Part shown: piece after piece, positions 55,774 through 64,000 of the stretch | How the letters are laid out: each line of letters starts with the position of its first letter | How positions within the stretch are numbered: position 1 is the stretch's first letter | Assembly (NCBI RefSeq): GCF_003318275.1 | Contig: NZ_QOCH01000009.1 | Location: forward strand, 1-64,000 | Reading direction: 5' to 3' | DNA length: 64,000 bases | DNA from: Marinobacter sp. F3R11 | GTDB lineage: Bacteria; Pseudomonadota; Gammaproteobacteria; Pseudomonadales; Oleiphilaceae | The notes under the pieces: generated by a model | Database searches by the model: none | The model's input: the letters and a program-made list of their open reading frames with translations, nothing else | What the model was told of the DNA's origin: nothing | Translations under genes and position numbers: made by a program

Positions 55774-56591
55774 TGCGGAGAAAATTCGACGTTACGACCA
55801 GGCAGCCTGAAAGCGCTGCTGATGCCTTGTGCCAGGCATCAGGGCTTTCACGCCAACGCATCAAAGACGCCATGAACAAAGGCGCGTGCTGGTGGACACT
55901 TAAAGGCAAACTTGTACGTCTGCGACGTGCAACCAAAGAGGTCAAGGCGGGTACGCGACTACAACTGTACTATGACGAAAACGTACTGGACCGAAAGCCT
56001 GAACCGGCAACCCTGATAACGGACAAAACCCGGTACAGTGTATGGTACAAACCCCACGGCATGCTGGCACAGGGCTCACAGTGGGGTGATCACTGCAGCC
56101 TGTTACGCTGGGCCGAGCTTGAACTCAAGCGCCCATGCTATCTGATCCACAGGCTGGATGCCGACGCAGCAGGGCTGATGCTCATCGCCCACGACTCGAA
56201 AGCCGCCGGCGCGCTCTCCCAGTGCTTTTCCGGGCGCACCATGACCAAGCAGTACCTGGCCAGAGTAACAGGCATTATTTGTATCCAGGACCAGCTGATC
56301 GACATGCCGGTTGACGGCAAAGTCGCCATTAGCAGGGCCACTACCCTGACCACAGATGAGCCCAGTCAGACCAGCCTCTTGCAAGTAGCCATTGAAACCG
56401 GGCGAAAACACCAGATCCGCAAGCACTTGCAGAGCATCGGGCATCCGATTGTCGGGGATCGCCTTTACGGCAGGCCCGCCAAAGCCTCCCTGCAACTTCT
56501 GGCCCTCAGCCTCGAATTCGACTGCCCCCTGAGCCGGCAGAGAGTAAAGCTGGAACTACCGGAGCCTCTGAACAGACTGAGCCCAGTCTGA
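55773..56591 (+). CDS. RluA-family pseudouridine synthase
   Basis: RNA-modifying enzyme of 272 residues. An N-terminal S4-like RNA-binding region (about 10-75) precedes the catalytic domain with the signature HRLDADAAG (126-134, catalytic D129) and the C-terminal GRKHQIRKHLQSIGHPIVGD region (cited in part). The rRNA or tRNA target cannot be told from sequence. It overlaps the Usp gene by 1 bp. It is the last core-type gene before the restriction locus. Confidence 0.92.
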   Translation: MRRKFDVTTRQPESAADALCQASGLSRQRIKDAMNKGACWWTLKGKLVRLRRATKEVKAGTRLQLYYDENVLDRKPEPATLITDKTRYSVWYKPHGMLAQGSQWGDHCSLLRWAELELKRPCYLIHRLDADAAGLMLIAHDSKAAGALSQCFSGRTMTKQYLARVTGIICIQDQLIDMPVDGKVAISRATTLTTDEPSQTSLLQVAIETGRKHQIRKHLQSIGHPIVGDRLYGRPAKASLQLLALSLEFDCPLSRQRVKLELPEPLNRLSPV

Positions 56592-56789
56592 CGGGCCGGG
56601 GCTGAATCACCGATCGGAAAACCCACCCTTGGAGCTTGCCTCCGCTCTCCGACTTGGGAAAACTGATTCAAAAGTAACAGACATTACCAGGAAACAGTTG
56701 AATTAACGGCCAGGGGCAGATCAGCTGAGTGACATATTGGAAAAATACCAAGCGACAGCCAAAGCTAAAAAGCATCAAGGAGTGACGAT
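56592..56789. other. Boundary region between core genome and the restriction locus
   Basis: Just under 200 bp between the pseudouridine synthase gene and hsdR. A ribosome binding sequence AAGGAGTG lies 8 bp before the hsdR ATG. No tRNA, direct repeat or integrase is visible at this edge. Base composition falls noticeably to the right. Confidence 0.5.
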
Positions 56790-59105
56790 ATGTCGTCAGA
56801 AGCAGATACAAGAGCAAACTACATAGACCCAGCATTAAAAGCCGCACATTGGCAACCGAATAATATTATTCGGGAATATTACTTTACCGATGGCCGTAAG
56901 CTTGCTGGCGGTGTCCGTGGTCGTCGCTGTTTTGTCGATTATCTGCTCCACAAAGACAATCGTTACCTCGCTGTGGTTGAGGCGAAAAAAGAGTCCGAGC
57001 ACCCAACCAAAGGCCTTCAACAAGCCATAGACTATGCCAAGAAGTTGCTCGTTCGTTTTGTCTATTCAAGTAACGGCAAACAAACCTATGAGTTCGACTT
57101 AGAAACTGGTAAAGGCGACTACATCGAGTTTTACCCAACACCACAAGAGCTTGAAAACCGCTATATGGGTGTTAATTCGGATCTAGGTCAGCAACTTCGT
57201 AATGTGCCCTTTCATTTAGAAGGCGCAATGCAGCCGCGTTATTACCAAGAATTAGCGGTCCATGCCGCCACAGATGCCATTGGTAAAGGTAAGCCACGAG
57301 TGCTATTAACGCTGGCGACTGGTACAGGTAAAACGTTTATTGCCTTTCAAATCGTCCATAAACTGTTTCAGTCCCGTTGGAATAAAGAATCTCCGGGTAC
57401 ACGTAGGCCTAGAATTTTGTTTTTAGCCGATCGCAATATTTTGGCCGATCAAGCCATTAACACTTTCAATCCATACGAAAAAGACCTCATCAAAATAAAC
57501 GGTGAGGAGGTTCGCAAGCGTGGCGGTGTTGTGCCAACCAATGCGCATATCTTTTTTGCTATCTACCAGGCCATTGCTGAGCGTGAAAACATTGAAGGCT
57601 ATTACAAAGCGTACCCAAGTGATTTTTTTGACCTAGTCATGATTGACGAGTGTCACCGTGGCAGTGCCAATGAGACAGGCTCATGGCGAGCCATTCTTGA
57701 TCATTTTGGCAGTGCGGTGCATGTTGGCCTAACAGCTACACCAAAACGAGAAGCTAACGTGGATACCTACGACTACTTTGGTACACCCGCTTTTGAATAC
57801 TCATTAAAAGATGGCATCAACGATGGTTTCTTAACACCATATCGTGTCAAACGGGTGCGTACCAACTTAGACGAACTGGTGCTAACTAAAGATGACCAAG
57901 TGGTTGAAGGTGAATCAGGGCAAGACGTCTATCAGGTAGAAGATTACGACAAAAAAATCGTCGTAGATGAACGTACCGAACTGGTCGCAAAAGCCATTTT
58001 GGACAATATCAATCCATTAGAAAAAACCATCGTCTTTTGCGAAAACCAAAATCATGCACTGACCATGCGTGACATGATCAATAAACACAAAGAGCTGAAA
58101 GATCCCCATTACTGTGTACGTGTAACCAGTGACGAAGGTAAAGTTGGCCGCGAGCTACTGGAAAAATTCCAAGATAATGACAAAGACATCCCCACCATCA
58201 TTACCTCATCGCAAATGTTAACCACGGGTGTAGATGCCCGTAATGTGCGTAACGTAGTGCTGGACAGAACTGTCGGCTCAATGGTGGAGTTTAAACAAAT
58301 TGTCGGTCGCGGAACCCGTGTGTTTGATGGCAAAGACTATTTCACCATTGTTGATTTTCGCGGTGCCACTAACAAGTTTTACGACAAAGATTGGGATGGC
58401 GAACCTGAAGCGCCAGAGCCAGGTGGCACTGGGGAGCCAACACCACCACCTTACACACCAGAGCCACCCGAAGGAACAGATGGCCCAGAGCCTGAACCGG
58501 GTGAGCCAAAACCTCGGTTGAAAGTAAAGCTAGGCAAACACCGTGAACTGAAGGTCATTGACGTTGAAACTCGTTATATCGATGAAAACGGCAAACCTCT
58601 CACGGTGCAAGAATTTGTTGAGCGCTTGATCACCCAATTACCAGGGTTGTTTAAATCGGTTGAGGAATTGCGTCAGATTTGGTCAGACCCAGACGAGCGC
58701 GAAACCTTGCTCGGTAAACTCGTACAAGCAGGCTTTGATAAAGAGCAACTCGCCACACTACGACGCATGTTTGAAGCAGAAGAGTGCGATATCTTCGATC
58801 TGCTGGCTTTTTTAGCCTTTGAACAGCCAATGGCAACCCGCAAAGCTCGTGCCGATCAAGTACGTACTAACAGCGCCTTCTTTAATCAGTACCAACAAGA
58901 AAAGGCACAGCAGTTTTTGCACTTTGTGCTTAACCGGTATGAGCAAACCGGCAGCACCGAGCTATCGCGCGAGCGCTTGCCAGCACTTATCGAGCTATCA
59001 GGGTTGGGTACTGTCAAAGACGCCTCAACAGCATTCGGTGGAAAACCAGCCTATTTGCTGGCGGCTTTTAAACAATTACAACAACAGCTATATCACGTGA
59101 ATTGA
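56790..59105 (+). CDS. hsdR: Type I restriction endonuclease subunit HsdR (EcoAI-like)
   Basis: DNA-translocating and cleaving subunit of a type I restriction system. The 771-residue protein has the N-terminal PD-(D/E)xK nuclease with D50 and E64-x-K66 (VVEAKK), then the SF2 helicase with Walker A ATGTGKT (176-182), DECH (286-289), TATP (315-318) and the arginine-finger motif VGRGTR. A proline/glutamate-rich linker of about 40 residues (about 530-575, EPTPPPYTPEPPEG) joins the C-terminal HsdM-contact domain. Length and motifs fit the family IB (EcoAI) R subunit. All motifs are intact. One bp separates it from the ATPase gene. Confidence 0.95.
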   Translation: MSSEADTRANYIDPALKAAHWQPNNIIREYYFTDGRKLAGGVRGRRCFVDYLLHKDNRYLAVVEAKKESEHPTKGLQQAIDYAKKLLVRFVYSSNGKQTYEFDLETGKGDYIEFYPTPQELENRYMGVNSDLGQQLRNVPFHLEGAMQPRYYQELAVHAATDAIGKGKPRVLLTLATGTGKTFIAFQIVHKLFQSRWNKESPGTRRPRILFLADRNILADQAINTFNPYEKDLIKINGEEVRKRGGVVPTNAHIFFAIYQAIAERENIEGYYKAYPSDFFDLVMIDECHRGSANETGSWRAILDHFGSAVHVGLTATPKREANVDTYDYFGTPAFEYSLKDGINDGFLTPYRVKRVRTNLDELVLTKDDQVVEGESGQDVYQVEDYDKKIVVDERTELVAKAILDNINPLEKTIVFCENQNHALTMRDMINKHKELKDPHYCVRVTSDEGKVGRELLEKFQDNDKDIPTIITSSQMLTTGVDARNVRNVVLDRTVGSMVEFKQIVGRGTRVFDGKDYFTIVDFRGATNKFYDKDWDGEPEAPEPGGTGEPTPPPYTPEPPEGTDGPEPEPGEPKPRLKVKLGKHRELKVIDVETRYIDENGKPLTVQEFVERLITQLPGLFKSVEELRQIWSDPDERETLLGKLVQAGFDKEQLATLRRMFEAEECDIFDLLAFLAFEQPMATRKARADQVRTNSAFFNQYQQEKAQQFLHFVLNRYEQTGSTELSRERLPALIELSGLGTVKDASTAFGGKPAYLLAAFKQLQQQLYHVN

Positions 59106-59106
59106 A

Positions 59107-60879
59107 ATGGAATTAACACTTGCACCTAACCCGTTGCACGACCAGCCACAAACCTTAAACATCAATAAGGTTGCTACTTTAATTGGTGAAAATGGCAGCG
59201 GCAAATCCAGCATCTTACATTCCATCTTTAGAAAGCAGATTGAAGAACCTAGTGAAACGCTTCAGCTGATCTGTGCTACTTCAGGGCAAAATGAAAACTT
59301 CTCTTCCTTTTTTGAACGAAGACTAACCTCTTTACGATCAAGGAAAGATATAAGTGACATTGATTTTTCTAGCCTTTTCTTTACTCAGAAAGATGTTCGA
59401 TTCCTTACGTTTCTCGCCTACACATTCAAGAGTAACGGCTTAGTTTTTAATTTTGTTAACAACCACAAGGCATTCAAGGATCAAGTTTCAATTAAATTGA
59501 AACTGAAAATATCTGTTCCTGATACTTACATAAAGAATGTACAACAAGACCAGATAGCTGAAGCGAAAGACTATGAACACCCGTCGATAAGAAAAAGACC
59601 TTTTAATCAGCGACTTGACGCCTTTCTTGAAAAGATAGAAACACTTCCTGACCTTGATGCTCTGCTAGAAACAGGTAAAGGCCTAAAGTCAACCGAAGTA
59701 GAAGTAACTAATGAACAATTTTTTGATGTTTTTGATGGTTCTAGAGTTGATGCCACAAAATTTCTAATCGAAGGCTCATACAACGAATATTTCTTTTCAG
59801 CTTCTGAAATTTTGCTTTACCTAACTGATAATATTGAATTTTCATTGCTCAGTGATGGTGAGTATCAGTTCCTATTCGTTGCTTCACTAATTGATCTATT
59901 TGATGGCACTTCTTCCCTTTTCATGTTTGATGAAGTTGACTCACACCTGCACCATAAAAACGTTGAGTTCCTTTGGGACATCCTAAGCAAAACTAAGGGT
60001 AAGGTCATAACCACAACTCATTTAGTCGACTCAATCGCTGAGAATGACTTCGAATCATTGTTTTTGGTTGAAAATGGGCAGATAAAAAATGAGCAAAAGT
60101 CTCAAAAGTTATTGGAAAGATTGAAGATTTTATCCAAAAGTAAAGTCGTCGAGTTAGAAATAGCCTCCAAATTGAACAACATTTGCTTGATTGATTACTA
60201 CAACGATTGGAAGATTTTTGAGTTATTAGCAAAGCAGAAAGGGCTTGACTGGAGGCCTCTGTCCTCAATAAATCCTATAGCCAAATCATCTGGTTACAAT
60301 TCAGCGGGGGACAGCTTTGGTGCGTCCAAGATCAAGTGGCTGCATGAGTTGAGAGACATGAAGGAATATCTCAGAGTGTGCAAAGCTGAAGTTCACAAAA
60401 AAGATAAAGCTCTTCATCCACGCAAAATAACAAATATGTTCATGGTATGCGATCGAGACGAACTGCCAGAAGCTAACATTCACGCACAAAGCGGTGTCAA
60501 GGTAGTTGGAGTTGATTACCCTGACAAATTTGACTTAGGTTTGCCTTGTCCAGAGAGAATAAACTGCTACTTGCTGACTTGGAAACGCCGCGAAATCAAG
60601 AATTACTTGCTTTCACATACAGCACTGTCACATCACAACGTACTTGATACAATCAACAACCCTGATATTGCGCAGCGAAATCATTTACAACCAAATAACC
60701 CAGGTGATAACGACGATATTCGGCGTTTGAACGCAAAAGGTGTCATTAACACCCTGATCAATACCGAGGGTGTAGGGCAGGATAATGACAAGCTGCAAGC
60801 CTATATCGATCTGATCCCGCCAGACGAAATCAGCGAAGATATCACCAATATGTACAATTTTATTATCGGAAAACTATAA
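59107..60879 (+). CDS. ABC-type ATPase with TOPRIM/DUF4435-like C-terminus embedded in the hsd operon
   Basis: A 590-residue protein. The ATPase half has Walker A GENGSGKS (27-34), an ABC-signature-like LLSDGE (247-252), Walker B LFMFDE (271-276) and the H-loop TTTH (H305), the plan of AAA_15/AAA_21 and OLD-like ATPases. The C-terminal half (about 355-510) has a TOPRIM/DUF4435-like layout: LIDYYNDWKIFELL, the acidic CDRDE (D449, D451) and RREIKNYLL (E496). The usual first glutamate of TOPRIM is replaced, so nuclease activity is uncertain. It fits exactly between hsdR and hsdM (1 and 3 bp gaps) and is more AT-rich than both. The plan resembles the two PARIS proteins (AriA ATPase, AriB DUF4435) in one chain. 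Function is inferred only. Confidence 0.8.
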   Translation: MELTLAPNPLHDQPQTLNINKVATLIGENGSGKSSILHSIFRKQIEEPSETLQLICATSGQNENFSSFFERRLTSLRSRKDISDIDFSSLFFTQKDVRFLTFLAYTFKSNGLVFNFVNNHKAFKDQVSIKLKLKISVPDTYIKNVQQDQIAEAKDYEHPSIRKRPFNQRLDAFLEKIETLPDLDALLETGKGLKSTEVEVTNEQFFDVFDGSRVDATKFLIEGSYNEYFFSASEILLYLTDNIEFSLLSDGEYQFLFVASLIDLFDGTSSLFMFDEVDSHLHHKNVEFLWDILSKTKGKVITTTHLVDSIAENDFESLFLVENGQIKNEQKSQKLLERLKILSKSKVVELEIASKLNNICLIDYYNDWKIFELLAKQKGLDWRPLSSINPIAKSSGYNSAGDSFGASKIKWLHELRDMKEYLRVCKAEVHKKDKALHPRKITNMFMVCDRDELPEANIHAQSGVKVVGVDYPDKFDLGLPCPERINCYLLTWKRREIKNYLLSHTALSHHNVLDTINNPDIAQRNHLQPNNPGDNDDIRRLNAKGVINTLINTEGVGQDNDKLQAYIDLIPPDEISEDITNMYNFIIGKL

Positions 60880-60882
60880 GCC

Positions 60883-62361
60883 ATGTCATTACAACAAAAG
60901 ATTGACCGAATTACCGACATACTGCGCCGCGACGATGGCATTAGTGGTGCTATGCACTATACCGAGCAAACCTCGTGGGTGTTGTTCTTAAAGTTTTTGG
61001 ATGATTACGAGTCTGAAAAAGAAGATGAAGCTGTCCTGTCAGGTAAAGATTATCAACCGGTGTTGGATGAAGCGCACCGCTGGTCAAATTGGGCCTGCCC
61101 GAAAAACGCCGATGGCAAGCTAGATATCAACAAAGTTCGCACAGGCGATGACTTAACCGATTATGTGAATAACGAGTTATTCCCTTACTTAAAAGGCTTC
61201 GCCAATGCCGCCGTTACAGGTTCAGACCCTAAATCATTCGCCTATAAAATTGGTGCCATCTTCCAGTATTTAGACAACAAGGTAGCTTCTGGCCATACCT
61301 TGCGTGAAGTGCTGGATATTATCGACACGCTGAACTTCCAATCCAGTGATGAAATGTTTGAGCTCTCGCTAGTCTATGAAGGCTTATTGCAAAATATGGG
61401 CGATGCCGGAGGCTATGCGGGCGAGTTTTACACCCCGCGTCCCGTGGTACGCGCCATGATCAAGGCTATTAATCCACAAGCAGGGCAAACCATTTACGAT
61501 GCTGCTGCGGGCTCGTGTGGTTTCCTAGTTGAAACCTTTGACCACCTGAAAGCAAAAAAAAGAGAGCTTTCTACCGAACAGTGGGACTTTATCCAACGTG
61601 ACACCTTCTTTGGTTTTGAAAAAACCTCGCTGGCTTACGTTATGGGCATGATGAACATGATTCTGCATGGCATCGAGTCACCCAACTTGTTCCGTGGTAA
61701 TACGCTCACCCAGAATATCCGCGATATTCAGGAAAAAGACCGTTACGACATTATTCTGGCTAATCCGCCATTTGGTGGCAAAGAAAAGTCGCAAATTCAG
61801 CAAAACTTCCCTATCCAAAGTAACGCGACCGAATTACTGTTTTTACAGCACTTTATGAAAACCCTCAAAAGTGGCGGAAAAGCAGCCATCGTCGTGCCAG
61901 AAGGCGTGCTTTTCCAAACTAACAGCGCCTTTAAACAGGTAAAACAAGAGCTGCTGGAAAACTTTAACCTGCACACTATTTTAAGCCTACCTGCTGGGGT
62001 ATTTTTGCCGTATTCAGGGGTTAAAACCAACGTGCTGTTTTTTGAGCGCAGCGGCGGTACTAGCGATGTGTGGTACTACGAATGTGAGCCAGAGCAAAAA
62101 CTCACCAAAAACAAACCCATCACAGACGAACACCTAAAAGAGTTTGTTGAGCTGTATAACAGCCGAGAACCCACTGAGCGTTCGTGGACTGTATCGGCCA
62201 GCAAACTGGCTGAAGATTATGACCTATCCGCCAAAAACCCAGCCAAACAGAAAGATGCCGAGCATTTAGCGCCCAGCGATATCCTCAAGCTGATCCGCAC
62301 CAAAGAAAAGCTGGTATCAGGACTGTTGGATGAAATTGAAGACCTGTTGGCGGAGAAATAA
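60883..62361 (+). CDS. hsdM: Type I DNA methyltransferase subunit HsdM
   Basis: N6-adenine methyltransferase subunit that protects host DNA and forms the core of the restriction complex. The 492-residue protein has the N-terminal helical HsdM domain, EFYTPRPVVR (181-190), the AdoMet motif DAAAGSCGF (206-214) and the catalytic NPPF (294-297). Length matches EcoAI HsdM (about 490). It is 2 bp from hsdS. Confidence 0.97.
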   Translation: MSLQQKIDRITDILRRDDGISGAMHYTEQTSWVLFLKFLDDYESEKEDEAVLSGKDYQPVLDEAHRWSNWACPKNADGKLDINKVRTGDDLTDYVNNELFPYLKGFANAAVTGSDPKSFAYKIGAIFQYLDNKVASGHTLREVLDIIDTLNFQSSDEMFELSLVYEGLLQNMGDAGGYAGEFYTPRPVVRAMIKAINPQAGQTIYDAAAGSCGFLVETFDHLKAKKRELSTEQWDFIQRDTFFGFEKTSLAYVMGMMNMILHGIESPNLFRGNTLTQNIRDIQEKDRYDIILANPPFGGKEKSQIQQNFPIQSNATELLFLQHFMKTLKSGGKAAIVVPEGVLFQTNSAFKQVKQELLENFNLHTILSLPAGVFLPYSGVKTNVLFFERSGGTSDVWYYECEPEQKLTKNKPITDEHLKEFVELYNSREPTERSWTVSASKLAEDYDLSAKNPAKQKDAEHLAPSDILKLIRTKEKLVSGLLDEIEDLLAEK

Positions 62362-62363
62362 GC

Positions 62364-63575
62364 ATGGAACAGGTTTTATATTCATTGCCGGATGGGTGGG
62401 AGTGGCAAGAGTTAGCAGATGTCGTTGTTAAAACAGAAAACTTGAACCCGTTAAAACACGCAGATCAGCTGTGGACGTACATTGATATATCGTCAGTAGA
62501 TCGTGATCGATTTGCAGTTACAGATCCAAAGGAAATTCTAGGGAAAGATGCTCCATCAAGAGCGAAAAAGCATGTACAGCTAAACGACGTGATATTTGCG
62601 ACGACACGGCCAAACCTAAAAAACATAGCGTTGGTTCGGGATGAATATAGCTCACCAGTGGCATCTACAGGTTTCTGTGTTCTCAGAGCTAACAAAAAGG
62701 TTTTGCCTGCCTATTTGTTTTATTTTGTCACAACAGATTTTGTTCAAGCCCAAATTGAGCCCTATGTCGGTGGCGCTTCATATCCCGCGATTACTGATGG
62801 AAATCTTAAGAAGGCTCCAATACCGATACCAAGCATCGAAGAACAAAATCGTATCGTCGAAAAACTCGATGCACTGCTCACCCGCATCGACACCGCCATC
62901 GAGCATTTGCAGGAAAGCGTCACACTGGCTGATGCGCTATCAAAAAATGGGCTGTCAGAAATATTCGAGAGCCTAAAAGATCGTTATGAGGTCGTACCCC
63001 TATCATCTGTCGTAAAAATTAATAGTGGCATTGCGTTACCGAAACTTTTTAAAAACGGTTTCAGCGATGGTGACATTCCATTTTTCAAAGTAGCACAAAT
63101 GAACAACCATCATGAAAATATGGTTAAGCCAGAGATAACATTTAATGAAACAGTTGCCAAAGAACACAAAATAAAGCTATTTCCGAAGGGCAGCACGCTG
63201 ATTCCCAAAAGAGGTGGGGCAATCCTAACCAATAAAAAGAGAATGCTGCTTGAGGATGCGTCATATGACAGCAACATCATGGGATTAAAAGCTGACGAAT
63301 CTAAAATTTCCGACGAGTACCTTTTCGCCTTCATGCGGACAATAGATTTAGCAAATTTCGTCGATGCAAGTACGATCCCGCAAGTTAACAACAAACACAT
63401 AGATCAAATGCAAATCCCTCTGGCAAGTATCGAGGAACAGGCTGACGTGGTTAGCCGTGTAAACTTGTTGGTTAAAAAAGTCGAAACAATGAATTCTGAA
63501 ATTCAAAGACAACTGGATGATTTGCAAGCTTTGAAAAGTTCAATTCTCGATTCCGCCTTTAAAGGCGAGCTCTAA
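62364..63575 (+). CDS. hsdS: Type I specificity subunit HsdS
   Basis: Sets the DNA target of both methylation and restriction. The 403-residue protein has two target-recognition domains (about 1-155 and 210-360). Each is followed by a conserved helical spacer, first around PIPSIEEQNRIVEKLDALL and then around PLASIEEQADVVSRVNLLV, the internal symmetry that gives a bipartite target. No frameshift or inverted partner gene is visible, so it seems fixed rather than phase-variable. It ends in LKSSILDSAFKGEL, the common HsdS tail. Confidence 0.95.
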   Translation: MEQVLYSLPDGWEWQELADVVVKTENLNPLKHADQLWTYIDISSVDRDRFAVTDPKEILGKDAPSRAKKHVQLNDVIFATTRPNLKNIALVRDEYSSPVASTGFCVLRANKKVLPAYLFYFVTTDFVQAQIEPYVGGASYPAITDGNLKKAPIPIPSIEEQNRIVEKLDALLTRIDTAIEHLQESVTLADALSKNGLSEIFESLKDRYEVVPLSSVVKINSGIALPKLFKNGFSDGDIPFFKVAQMNNHHENMVKPEITFNETVAKEHKIKLFPKGSTLIPKRGGAILTNKKRMLLEDASYDSNIMGLKADESKISDEYLFAFMRTIDLANFVDASTIPQVNNKHIDQMQIPLASIEEQADVVSRVNLLVKKVETMNSEIQRQLDDLQALKSSILDSAFKGEL

Positions 63576-63584
63576 GGAGGGAAT

Positions 63585-64000
63585 ATGGCATTCGATACCA
63601 CAGTTTTTGAACAAAAAGAGTTCAGGGAAGCAATCAACAAATTCGAAGAGTTGCTCTCACACTCAAAAGCGGTTCTGTTAGGTGCAGGGGCGAGTTTTTG
63701 CGCTGGGCTTCCATTGACCAACCAGCTAACAGAAAGAGCACTAATAAGTGACAAGCTCTCCGACGATTCAAAGCAGATATTGACTGCCATACAAAATTCT
63801 TTTGCTGGCGCAAATCCAGCTTCGCATATAGAAGACTACTTAAGCGAACTCGTAGATTGGCTTGCTATCACTGCTCGCCGAACAAATCGCAATGTAACGG
63901 CTAGCAGCGTATTGATTGGAGGTACTGAATACAGCAACGATCAGCTATTGCAAGCAATAAAAGAGATAAAACTCGCTATTTTTGACGTCATTAATGTTGA
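63585..64000 (+). CDS. SIR2-like domain protein, 5' part only
   Basis: The first 138 codons of a gene cut by the window end. It starts at ATG 63585, 4 bp after a perfect AGGAGG, and 9 bp after hsdS, so it belongs to the same operon. Residues about 30-50 read VLLGAGASFCAGLPLTNQL, the GAGxS NAD-binding signature of SIR2-like NADases used in several anti-phage systems (for example ThsA, DSR). The remainder (HIEDYLSEL and so on) fits the SIR2_2 type. The effector or sensor domains downstream cannot be seen. Confidence 0.78.
   Translation, partial: MAFDTTVFEQKEFREAINKFEELLSHSKAVLLGAGASFCAGLPLTNQLTERALISDKLSDDSKQILTAIQNSFAGANPASHIEDYLSELVDWLAITARRTNRNVTASSVLIGGTEYSNDQLLQAIKEIKLAIFDVINV

Overview
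The window looks like a chromosome segment of a marine gammaproteobacterium close to Marinobacter and Pseudomonas. This is inferred from gene order and protein content: tyrS/M23 peptidase/anmK/erpA/argC, cbrX-cbrA-cbrB-(crcZ)-pcnB-folK-panB-panC, rpsU-dnaG-rpoD-tRNA, and HDOD-recG-oxyR/ridA-spoT-rpoZ-gmk are all Pseudomonas-like neighbourhoods. Most of the window is moderately GC-rich core genome with tightly packed operons.

Layout. 1-6.8 kb: tyrS, a MepM-like peptidoglycan peptidase and anmK (wall recycling), then a minus-strand run argC, DUF6776-like membrane protein, bactofilin, erpA. 6.9-12 kb: CLC antiporter, hemJ, thiD (apparently with an ATT start codon), thiE and hemL. 12-15 kb: mrcB with a TPR lipoprotein. 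15-18 kb: fused APH-like/P-loop kinase, pentapeptide protein, Rieske protein, sfsA. 18-30.2 kb: dksA, gluQRS, the CbrX/CbrA/CbrB carbon-control module followed by a non-coding stretch with every hallmark of a CrcZ regulatory RNA, then pcnB, folK, panBC, pgi. 30.2-37.4 kb: a second folK with folB, plsY, tsaD, the rpsU-dnaG-rpoD macromolecular synthesis operon and a CAU-anticodon tRNA.

37.35-42.68 kb is a 5.3-kb integrative element inserted in the 3' end of that tRNA. It is bounded by a 16-bp direct repeat. It carries a P4-type integrase, an AlpA-type regulator, a few small unknown proteins, four 12-bp iterons, matching arm-type repeats at both ends and about 1.2 kb without a convincing gene. 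No capsid, portal, terminase or primase gene is visible, so it resembles a minimal satellite-like element.

43-56.6 kb returns to core genes: two DUF4398 lipoproteins (one with an OmpA domain), YdcH-like, DUF2489, HDOD, recG, oxyR, an epimerase-like protein, ridA, spoT, rpoZ, gmk, tandem UspA and a RluA-type pseudouridine synthase. From about 56.7 kb to the end lies a more AT-rich defence locus: hsdR, an embedded ATPase with a TOPRIM/DUF4435-like C-terminus, hsdM, hsdS, and the start of a SIR2-like gene cut by the window edge. The embedded ATPase is the best candidate for an undescribed or variant defence system. By analogy with PrrC and PARIS, it may act as a second layer that fires when a phage blocks the restriction enzyme. 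That is a hypothesis; only the gene order and motifs are seen.
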